Assembly: GCF_007993795.1 (NCBI RefSeq)
Contig: NZ_CP042476.1
Span: forward strand, 3,038,001-3,102,000
DNA length: 64,000 nt
Source of the DNA: Antarcticibacterium arcticum
GTDB taxonomy: Bacteria > Bacteroidota > Bacteroidia > Flavobacteriales > Flavobacteriaceae
Direction of reading: 5' to 3'
Notes under the pieces: model-generated
What the model was told of the DNA's origin: nothing
Databases searched by the model: none
The model's input: only the letters and a program-made list of their open reading frames with translations
Part shown: positions 58,548-64,000 of the stretch, in pieces
Position numbering within the stretch: position 1 is the first letter of the stretch
Layout: each line of letters opens with the position of its first letter
Program-made: the position numbers and the translations under genes

Positions 58548-59438
58548 TTATTGGTAGGATATTAGTTTTTGAGGTCCAGCCAAAATTACCCTTATGGCTT
58601 TTAGATACCCTTCTTCTGTAGTTGCAATTTCCCATTTGACCAGCGAAATTTCCCCGTTTTCTATTTCAAGACCGGTTATAGCGCGGGGGTGAACACAACT
58701 ACCGTCGTTAAAGTAAGGTATTTGGCCGGGACTTGGGAATCTTGGCCTATGTGTATGACCGGTTATGGTAAAGCGGTTATTGTTAGAAATTATCCACTTT
58801 TTCGTACGCCTCTCTACTTTGTTTAATTCTATATTATTCCTTGCGGGACTTGTTGGGTCCCCAATGCCGAATATTTGAAGCTGCCGCCATAAAACCCTCA
58901 CCATAAACCTATCAACTTTCCACAAATAATAGGATAATCCATCGGCCTGGTGACCGTGTACCATAAATAATTCCTGCTTTGTTTCCTCATGCGTCAATAC
59001 CAGGGCTTCAGGAAAGGTGATTCCCGGGAAGAGGGGCTTTTCTTCTTCCGTTGCCGTATCTATATAGGAATACAGATGTTTTTCAACGTAATCCTGATTG
59101 GCATATACCATATCGTGATTACCCAGGATGCGGTGAAGTCTCCCTTCAGAATAAAATAATTTTAGAAGCTGGTACACATTTTTATGCGCTTCAAAAATAG
59201 ATTCAAAAGTGAGGTTTTCCCATAATTCATCTCCATCACCTAATTCACAGTAAGTAAAACCGTGTTTGTAATAATGCCTTAGGGCATGAAAATAGCTGTT
59301 CTTATTTTTCGCAAAATCATCGGCGAAGCTATTATTACCCCTATGGCAGTCACTGAATATTATAAATTTGGAGCTATCGTTAAAAGATATACGCCTGGCA
59401 TTGTTATACGCTTTGGTAAATCTTTTTGCTGAAGGCAT
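58548..59438 (-). CDS. Metallophosphoesterase (calcineurin-like)
   Basis: A 296-residue cytosolic phosphoesterase. It has the five calcineurin-like motifs: FIIFSDCHRG (Asp30, His32), LGDGDELWENL (Asp68), ILGNHDM (Asn107, His108), MVHGHQADG and ITGHTHRPRFPS. Ends with a basic-hydrophobic tail. Substrate unknown; similar proteins include UDP-diacylglucosamine diphosphatase (LpxH-like) and nucleases, but the motif spacing does not point to LpxH clearly. Immediately downstream of the acyl-CoA dehydrogenase gene (36-base gap, same strand). Confidence 0.87.
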   Translation of the reverse strand: MPSAKRFTKAYNNARRISFNDSSKFIIFSDCHRGNNSFADDFAKNKNSYFHALRHYYKHGFTYCELGDGDELWENLTFESIFEAHKNVYQLLKLFYSEGRLHRILGNHDMVYANQDYVEKHLYSYIDTATEEEKPLFPGITFPEALVLTHEETKQELFMVHGHQADGLSYYLWKVDRFMVRVLWRQLQIFGIGDPTSPARNNIELNKVERRTKKWIISNNNRFTITGHTHRPRFPSPGQIPYFNDGSCVHPRAITGLEIENGEISLVKWEIATTEEGYLKAIRVILAGPQKLISYQ

Positions 59439-59474
59439 TATTTATGGAATTGCATTAAAGCTATATTTTTACTG

Positions 59475-60653
59475 CTATTTAAAAGCGGAAATTCCGGTAA
59501 TATCCATTCCTGTGATCAATAAATGGATATCGTGTGTCCCTTCATATGTAATTACGCTCTCCAGATTCATCATATGGCGCATGATGCTGTATTCACCGGT
59601 AATACCCATTGCTCCTAATATCTGGCGGGCTTCCCTGGCCACGTTTAGAGCCATGGCTACATTGTTTCGCTTGGCCATAGATATCTGGGCTGAAGTTGCT
59701 TTCCCTTCGTTACGTAGCACTCCAAGGCGCCAGGCGAGAAGCTGGGCTTTGGTGATCTCTGTGATCATTTCAGCAAGTTTTTTCTGCTGCAGCTGGAACC
59801 CGGCAATAGGTTTTCCAAATTGCATTCTTTCTTTTGCATATCGTAATGCAGTATCATAACAATCCATTGCTGCACCTATGGTTCCCCAGGCTATCCCGAA
59901 GCGGGCAGAATCAAGGCACCCCAGGGGAGCTCCAAGTCCGCTTTTATTGGGAAGCAAATTCTCTTTAGGAACTTTTACGTTGTCAAAGATCAACTCTCCG
60001 GTTGCACTGGCACGTAAAGACCATTTATTGTGGGTTTCGGGGGTAGAAAACCCTTCCATACCACGTTCTACTACCAGGCCGTGGATCCTGTCATTTTCAT
60101 CTTTGGCCCAAACCACTGCTACATCGGCAAAAGGGGAATTGGAGATCCAGAGCTTTGCTCCGTTGAGTAAATAATGATCTCCTTTATCTTTAAAATTGGT
60201 GGTCATTCCGCCGGGATTGGAACCGTGATCTGGCTCTGTAAGCCCAAAACAGCCCATCCATTCCCCGCTGGCGAGTTTTGGAAGGTATTTTTTGCGTTGT
60301 TCCTCGTTTCCGTATTTATAGATAGGATACATCACCAGGGAAGATTGTACAGAAGCTGTGGAGCGCACCCCGCTGTCGCCCCGTTCAATTTCCTGCATAA
60401 TGAGCCCATAAGAAATCTGGTCCAGTCCCGCGCCGCCATATTCCTCAGGGATATAAGGGCCAAAAGCCCCAATTTCAGCAAGACCATTTATGATTGATTT
60501 TGGAAATTTCGCATCCTGTGCTGCCTCTTCAATAATTGGGGAAACATCGCGCTTTACCCATTCGCGGGCAGCATCACGCACCATTTTATGTTCGTCAGTA
60601 AGCAGGTCGTCAAGGTTATAATAATCGGGGGCCTGAAATAGATCTGGTTTCAT
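59475..60653 (-). CDS. Acyl-CoA dehydrogenase, glutaryl-CoA-dehydrogenase-like
   Basis: FAD enzyme that oxidises acyl-CoA, probably glutaryl-CoA from lysine or tryptophan breakdown. The 392-residue protein has the ACAD plan: N-terminal helical domain, FGLTEPDHGSNPGGM (beta domain), a QLQQKKLAEMITEITKAQ helical C domain and VITYEGTHDIHLL near the end, with the catalytic Glu in YEGT as in GCDH. PYIPEEYGGAGLDQISYG is the N-terminal motif. The saccharopine dehydrogenase at 34264 gives a metabolic link to lysine. Confidence 0.92.
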   Translation of the reverse strand: MKPDLFQAPDYYNLDDLLTDEHKMVRDAAREWVKRDVSPIIEEAAQDAKFPKSIINGLAEIGAFGPYIPEEYGGAGLDQISYGLIMQEIERGDSGVRSTASVQSSLVMYPIYKYGNEEQRKKYLPKLASGEWMGCFGLTEPDHGSNPGGMTTNFKDKGDHYLLNGAKLWISNSPFADVAVVWAKDENDRIHGLVVERGMEGFSTPETHNKWSLRASATGELIFDNVKVPKENLLPNKSGLGAPLGCLDSARFGIAWGTIGAAMDCYDTALRYAKERMQFGKPIAGFQLQQKKLAEMITEITKAQLLAWRLGVLRNEGKATSAQISMAKRNNVAMALNVAREARQILGAMGITGEYSIMRHMMNLESVITYEGTHDIHLLITGMDITGISAFK

Positions 60654-60856
60654 TGTTAATTATTTATTGTTATTCTGAAGAGTAAATTTAAGGAAACTGC
60701 AATTAGGGACAAGCAGTATTTTCAGTGGAATTTCTAAAACCGGTTATTAATATGGTTTATTATTGGGGTTTCTTGTAGTTCTTGCCTGATGGTCTATCTT
60801 ATCATTATTAGAAAACTCTAACCGTCAAGTATTAATTGGGTCTCCTGCATATTTAT
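60654..60856. other. Gap between acyl-CoA dehydrogenase and the RAYT repeat array
   Basis: About 200 bases of AT-rich sequence without a credible ORF, terminator or recognisable motif. The following 340 bases are taken up by repeat units 1 and 2. Confidence 0.4.
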
Positions 60857-60925
60857 ATTCCGTACCTAAAGGCACGGGGATTTGGTATTTATTCTCATAA
60901 TCCACCCATAAGATGTCCCATACAG
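60857..60925. repeat. RAYT-associated bipartite palindrome, unit A1 (plus orientation)
   Basis: First palindrome CCGTACCTAAAGGCACGG (60860-60877): CCGT-CC paired with GG-ACGG across a TAAA loop and one A/C mismatch. After about 36 nt comes ATGTCCCATACAG, a decayed second palindrome. The 20-mer ending at 60877 is identical to that at 61672-61691 on the other side of the transposase gene. Confidence 0.75.
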
Positions 60926-61121
60926 AATATTGGCATTGTATTTTTCTTCATACCAAAAGGATTGGGGATATGCTTTTTCTGATTTAAAGTTTAAACGGAG
61001 TCTGACGTGTGAGAGTATAAAAAAACATATCCGGCACCGTTTAGTGCTTCAAAGCCCGTTCGATTGCTATGAATTTAGATGCACCTGTTTAAGTGATTTT
61101 CTTCAAATTCAAATTTTATAT

Positions 61122-61187
61122 GTCCCGTAGGGACGATATATTGGTAAAATATATAAATATAAATAGAAACCTGTGCCGTAGGTACAG
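61122..61187. repeat. RAYT-associated bipartite palindrome, unit B1 (inverse orientation)
   Basis: GTCCC-GTA-GGGAC (61122-61134, perfect 5-bp stem), a 36-nt spacer, then CTGTGCC-GTA-GGTACAG (61171-61187, 7-bp stem with one G-T wobble). Read on the minus strand it is the same design as unit A1: A1's CCGTACC...GGCACGG corresponds to the inverted CTGTACC...GGCACAG. Confidence 0.75.
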
Positions 61188-61194
61188 CATATAT

Positions 61195-61656
61195 TTATTC
61201 AATTGGTTTAAATATATATTGCTCATCATAATCTACCTCGTGTGTTTGCAAAAGTGCAACATATTCATCCAGAAACGTTTTGGTTTTATGATGTTCTTCC
61301 TGATTTTGAATATACCTCATAACGCGGGGTAAATCAGTTTTAGAATAAGAAAAAGCACCATATCCAGATTGCCAGGAAAATTTACCGTTTATAATTCCTT
61401 TATTATTTATCCATTTTGAGGAATTTTGTTTTACTTGTTTCATCAAATCAGATAGCGATTGGGTAGGTCGCATACCTATTAAAATATGGATATGATCTGG
61501 CATTCCATTTATTTGCAAGACTTTATGGTTGTGATTTTGGATTATTGCGGTAATGTATTTATATAATTCAACCTTCCAGGAATTTTGAATTAAACCTTGT
61601 CTGTTTTGTACTGCAAATATAACCTGGATGTGAACTTGTGTATAGGTGTTTGCCAT
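61195..61656 (-). CDS. REP-associated tyrosine transposase-like protein (Y1_Tnp/TnpA_REP)
   Basis: Single-strand-DNA HUH endonuclease of the IS200/IS605 TnpA superfamily. The 153-residue protein has the HUH pair His55-Ile-His57 in GMPDHIHILIGM and the catalytic Tyr115 in RVMRYIQNQEEHH. Unlike a complete IS200 element, no flanking target-site duplication or second orfB is found; instead four copies of a two-palindrome repeat bracket the gene, the arrangement of RAYT proteins, which act on REP palindromes. Unit B1 lies 8 bases past its 3' end, and its start (61656) lies 18 bases from the first palindrome of unit A2. Confidence 0.88.
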   Translation of the reverse strand: MANTYTQVHIQVIFAVQNRQGLIQNSWKVELYKYITAIIQNHNHKVLQINGMPDHIHILIGMRPTQSLSDLMKQVKQNSSKWINNKGIINGKFSWQSGYGAFSYSKTDLPRVMRYIQNQEEHHKTKTFLDEYVALLQTHEVDYDEQYIFKPIE

Positions 61657-61670
61657 TTTCTGTGTCTATG

Positions 61671-61743
61671 ATTCCGTACCTAAAGGCACGGTGATTGGAG
61701 GTTTATTCTCTTTTTCTACCCATATGGTGTTCCCTAGGGGACA
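61671..61743. repeat. RAYT-associated bipartite palindrome, unit A2 (plus orientation)
   Basis: CCGTACCTAAAGGCACGG (61674-61691) is identical to unit A1. After a 36-nt spacer follows TGTTCCC-TA-GGGGACA (61728-61743), a 7-bp stem with one T-G wobble. The spacers of A1 and A2 share runs such as TTTATTCTC and ACCCATA. Confidence 0.75.
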
Positions 61744-61851
61744 AATGTTTAATCTGTAATTTTATTCTCTACCGTTCCATGGGCTGAAGAGATAAAAGAC
61801 AAATCGCAACTATCAGGGTTTAAATTCAGAAATATAATATAAGCATTATTA

Positions 61852-61926
61852 AGTCCGGTAGGGACTGTCAAGGGGTAGAAAATTGATATAACCATATAAA
61901 TCTGTGCCGTTAGGTACCGCATACAG
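61852..61926. repeat. RAYT-associated bipartite palindrome, unit B2 (inverse orientation)
   Basis: AGTCC (61852-61856) with GGACT (61862-61866), 35-nt spacer, then TCTGT...ACAGA (61901-61926) with inner GTGCC/GGTAC helix. On the minus strand the spacer includes TTTTCTACCC, also present in A2. It is the mirror unit of A2. Confidence 0.7.
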
Positions 61927-62005
61927 ATCCTTAAATTCAACTAAGCATTTTAATGAACCTTTTCGGAAGCCACGGATAAGACGCTGATTCCGGGAAAAAT
62001 TCCTT

Positions 62006-62668
62006 CTACATCTTTTGATAAAAATCCTTAACCAGCTCTATATATTCAAGCGTGTATTCATGGCGGGTAATTTCGATGATAAGTTCATCTTCACTTATAT
62101 CTTTTTCTGAAAATGACAATTGCAGTAAACTTCTTTTAATGGGAGAATCCTGGGTGCCGCGCACTCTGGTGATCCTGCTCGGGAATAAATTGTAGCTTTT
62201 GGCTATTTTCAGAAAGTTCACTTCTTCCGTAAAAGGAATGATCACCGCCAGCGCTCCTTGATCTGAAAGGAGGGAAGTCGCATATTCCAGCAGGTCTCCA
62301 AAGGGAAGAGAATCTGAGAACCGTGCTAAATTCCTCGATTCGTTTTCGGTCTTATAATTTTCAGCATAAAACGGCGGATTGGAAATTATGAGATCATATT
62401 TTTCTTCGTCCTGCATTTCTTCAGCATACTCATCGAGCGATGCATGATAACAAAACAACCGGTCTCCCCAGGGCGAATTTTCAAAATTATCTACGCATTG
62501 TTCATACGCATCATCATCTATTTCAATAGCGTCTATAAGCCCTGCATCACTGCGCTGCGCTAACATAAGGCCAATAACCCCTGTTCCGGCGCCAATGTCT
62601 AAAATAGAATAAGGATTGTGCAGTTCCACCCATGCGCCAAGCAAAATCCCGTCTGTGCCTATCTTCAT
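62006..62668 (-). CDS. trmN6: tRNA1(Val) (adenine-N6)-methyltransferase, start codon unclear
   Basis: SAM-dependent enzyme that methylates A37 of tRNA1-Val (YfiC/TrmN6 family). The 220-residue reading from ATG 62668 has MKIGTDGILLGAWVEL, the SAM motif ILDIGAGTGVIGLML and the N6-adenine motif ISNPPFY. The frame continues in front of this ATG with SGQAFKFKQF TIEQDRCA, which resembles the family's N terminus (KQFxIxQDxCAMKxGTDG), but at 62723-62725, where a start would be expected, there is ATC. No ATG, GTG or TTG exists in that stretch. Either ATC (or ATA) initiates, or the product starts at 62668, or the start codon was lost. Confidence 0.85.
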   Translation of the reverse strand: MKIGTDGILLGAWVELHNPYSILDIGAGTGVIGLMLAQRSDAGLIDAIEIDDDAYEQCVDNFENSPWGDRLFCYHASLDEYAEEMQDEEKYDLIISNPPFYAENYKTENESRNLARFSDSLPFGDLLEYATSLLSDQGALAVIIPFTEEVNFLKIAKSYNLFPSRITRVRGTQDSPIKRSLLQLSFSEKDISEDELIIEITRHEYTLEYIELVKDFYQKM

Positions 62669-62728
62669 CGCACAGCGATCCTGTTCTATTGTGAATTGTT
62701 TGAATTTAAATGCCTGGCCGGAGATAGT

Positions 62729-62755
62729 AGTGAGTATTGAGGAGTGAGTATTGAG
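62729..62755. repeat. 13-bp tandem repeat upstream of trmN6
   Basis: AGTGAGTATTGAG at 62729-62741 and again at 62743-62755 (period 14). It ends 4 bases from the ATC that replaces the trmN6 start codon, so an expansion could have disturbed the initiation site. No gene overlaps it. Confidence 0.55.
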
Positions 62756-62844
62756 TAAAAAACTATTCTATAGAATAAAAAATATAACCTTGAACTTTAA
62801 TCCTTGAACCTGGAATTTTAACTCCTCCTTATGGGGTAGAGGGA

Positions 62845-63369
62845 TTACAAGTAAATATCAATCAAGCCTTCCGGAGTATCAAAATAAATGGTCTTGTTCT
62901 TTTTGTCAACTTTGGAGATGAAATCATCATTTACCGGAATAAGGATCTCTTTTCCGTAGTGCTCAATTTCAAATAAGGGTTGTGCCCGGTTGTCGTTAAT
63001 GCTTTTAATTACGCCAATCTTTCCGTAGTTGATATCATCAGCAGTATATCCAATAACCTCGTGGAAGTAGAATTTATCGTCTTCCAGTTCAGGAAGTTCA
63101 GAGAGTGGCAGGTAGATGTCGCAACGCATAAGTTCATCGGCATCATCCTCGGTATCCATATCTTCAAATTTAACCCGTAGCAGGTCGCTTTTATGAAGGG
63201 AACTTTTTAAAATAAAATATGGAACCAGATTGTCGTTGTAGTCAACGAAAACCGATTCCATATTTGTGTAAGCTTCGGGTTCATCGGTATCGAGTTTAAT
63301 CAAGACCTCTCCCTTAAAACTGAATTTACTAACGATAGTACCCAAATAGAAACATTCCTCTTTAGTCAT
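62845..63369 (-). CDS. rimM: Ribosome maturation factor RimM
   Basis: Binds S19 and the 30S head to assist 30S maturation. The 174-residue protein has the RimM N-terminal beta-barrel (CFYLGTIVSKFSFKGEVLIKLDTDEPEAY) and the PRC-barrel (DKFYFHEVIGYTADDINYGKIGVIKSINDNRAQPLFEIEHYGKEILIPVNDDFI). Length is standard. It follows rpsP by 15 bases in the usual rpsP-rimM order; trmD is not downstream. Confidence 0.95.
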   Translation of the reverse strand: MTKEECFYLGTIVSKFSFKGEVLIKLDTDEPEAYTNMESVFVDYNDNLVPYFILKSSLHKSDLLRVKFEDMDTEDDADELMRCDIYLPLSELPELEDDKFYFHEVIGYTADDINYGKIGVIKSINDNRAQPLFEIEHYGKEILIPVNDDFISKVDKKNKTIYFDTPEGLIDIYL

Positions 63370-63384
63370 CGCCAGTGAAGTAAA

Positions 63385-63942
63385 TTAAGCTTCTTTTTTC
63401 TCTTCTGCAGCAGCCTCTTCAGCAGTTTCTGCACCTTCGTTCACAACTTCTTCTTCAGCTTCACCTTTTTCTGCTTTAGCAGCAGCTTCGGCAGCTTCAT
63501 TAGCGGCAGTTTCACGTTTTGTATTTGCTTCTTTTTCGGCTTCAAGAGCTTTTTTCTTGGCAGCTTCCTGCTCTTTGCTCAAACCATCTTTTTTAGCAGA
63601 TACTTTGTCTTCTTTTTCATTCACCCAGGCCTGGAATTTCTCTTCGGCTTGTTCTTCAGTAAGAGCTCCTTTTTTCACACCACCGGTAAGGTGATTTTTA
63701 AGAAGGACGCCTTTGTAAGATAGAATGGCACGGGCAGTATCAGTTGGCTGCGCTCCGTTTTGTAACCATTTTACCGCACCGTCAACATCAAGCTCGATAG
63801 TTGCAGGATTGGTGTTAGGATTGTAAACACCTATTTTTTCAAGGTATCTTCCGTCACGTGGTGAACGGGAATCGGCAGCGATGATCCAGTAAAAAGGTTT
63901 TCCTTTTTTACCGTGTCTTTGTAATCTAATTTTTACAGGCAT
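63385..63942 (-). CDS. rpsP: 30S ribosomal protein S16 with long acidic-alanine tail
   Basis: Small-subunit protein that helps fold 16S rRNA. Residues 1-80 are canonical S16 (VKIRLQRHGKKGKPFYWIIAADSRSPRDGRYLEKIGVYNPN, TDTARAILSYKG). The remaining 100 residues (about 85-185) form a Glu/Ala/Lys-rich tail of a type known in Bacteroidota, giving 185 residues against about 82 in E. coli. Leads the rpsP-rimM operon; promoter and leader hairpin at 63957-63996. Confidence 0.96.
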   Translation of the reverse strand: MPVKIRLQRHGKKGKPFYWIIAADSRSPRDGRYLEKIGVYNPNTNPATIELDVDGAVKWLQNGAQPTDTARAILSYKGVLLKNHLTGGVKKGALTEEQAEEKFQAWVNEKEDKVSAKKDGLSKEQEAAKKKALEAEKEANTKRETAANEAAEAAAKAEKGEAEEEVVNEGAETAEEAAAEEKKEA

Positions 63943-63956
63943 AATGATTAATTTGT

Positions 63957-63996
63957 GAGGTCCCCGACCTCTGTTATTAATAAGGGCGCAAAGATA
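63957..63996 (-). promoter_or_regulatory. rpsP promoter and leader hairpin
   Basis: TATCTTTG on the minus strand at 63989-63996 is a perfect TAnnTTTG -7 element, 46 bases before the rpsP start. The leader holds a hairpin GAGGTC (63957-63962) with GACCTC (63966-63971), loop of three, 14 bases before the ATG. It could be a ribosomal-protein autoregulatory site. Confidence 0.5.
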
Positions 63997-64000
63997 CTAT

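Larger units (their letters stand above)
60857..61926 (-). mobile_element. RAYT locus: transposase-like gene with four bracketing palindromic units
   Basis: From 60857 to 61926 the order is A1, B1 (inverted), the transposase gene on the minus strand, A2, B2 (inverted). Each unit has two short palindromes about 36 nt apart. The repeats end 80 bases before the trmN6 stop codon. The whole block looks like a self-contained insertion between acyl-CoA dehydrogenase and trmN6; no target duplication was identified. Confidence 0.7.

Noticed and set aside
60930..61130. 66-codon frame in the RAYT repeat region
   Set aside because: It runs through the stretch between repeat units A1 and B1, ends with repeat DNA, and has no start context or conserved-looking composition.
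61093..61332. 79-codon plus-strand frame overlapping the transposase 3' end
   Set aside because: Overlaps palindromic repeat B1 and the antisense of the transposase; AT-rich composition.
60857..61926. Complete IS200/IS605 element with orfB or a CRISPR array
   Set aside because: No orfB (TnpB) gene is present and the palindromic units differ in sequence and orientation, unlike CRISPR repeats with uniform spacers.

Overview
The window is a 64 kb chromosomal stretch from a member of the Bacteroidota, most likely a marine or soil Flavobacteriaceae of the Gramella/Salegentibacter/Zunongwangia kind (genus is inference). Support: TAnnTTTG promoter -7 elements in front of many genes and almost no Shine-Dalgarno sequences; a type IX secretion sorting domain; a TonB-dependent receptor with a carboxypeptidase-like N-terminal domain; lineage-typical families (DUF5686, DUF4271, DUF4296, a two-ExbD transport cluster, the extended S16 protein); AT-rich sequence. 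It is gene-dense and mostly housekeeping. I see no prophage, CRISPR array or biosynthetic cluster.

Layout. 1-549: start of aspS. 757-1116: small exported MORN-like protein behind a possible PhoB-type direct repeat. 1276-7937: four-gene RND efflux operon (TetR regulator, TolC, membrane-fusion lipoprotein, RND pump) with a perfect 10+10 bp inverted repeat at its promoter. 8076-13847: polyprenyl synthase, a small barrel protein, then sucA-sucB of the TCA cycle. 13922-14547: a 37-residue membrane peptide and a retropepsin-like protease. 14602-17576: tatD, an acyltransferase and asparaginase. 17648-20957: tRNA-Ser(GGA) and an ExbB / membrane protein / ExbD / ExbD / barrel cluster. 20952-25417: asnS, rluA-like, rpoN and a PAP2-like membrane protein. 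25496-31812: MMPL transporter, DUF5686 outer-membrane protein, pyrH-frr. 32030-37779: Zn protease, ferritin, Lrp regulator, saccharopine dehydrogenase, DUF423, pckA. 37859-44330: hemD-like, DUF4271, polyprenol-mannose synthase, dihydroorotase, DUF4296, epimerase, tyrS. 44391-53484: accessory stretch with an orphan leader ORF, a LuxE-like protein, a minimal T9SS-CTD protein, a beta-helix lipoprotein, a TonB-dependent receptor, a PhoB/PhoR-like two-component pair and a glycosyltransferase. 53587-58538: trmB, LysE, an alkyltransferase-like protein, then an Fe-S cluster (Mrp, NifU, ferredoxin reductase, ferredoxin) and a Cys-rich mini-protein. 58548-60653: metallophosphoesterase and acyl-CoA dehydrogenase. 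60857-61926: a solitary HUH/Y1 transposase domesticated in the RAYT style, bracketed by four copies of a two-palindrome repeat. 62006-63942: trmN6, rimM, rpsP.

The strongest candidate for an unusual system is the RAYT locus: the four repeats have the same build (two short palindromes about 36 nt apart) and are arranged as an inverted pair on each side of the gene. The second is the receptor / beta-helix lipoprotein / CTD-protein / PhoBR neighbourhood, which looks like a regulated uptake locus with an unknown substrate. Smaller points are a trmN6 reading frame whose family-like N terminus runs up to ATC instead of ATG, an Mrp homologue that lacks its CxxC, a Cys-less alkyltransferase-like protein, and repeats resembling Pho boxes in two places.
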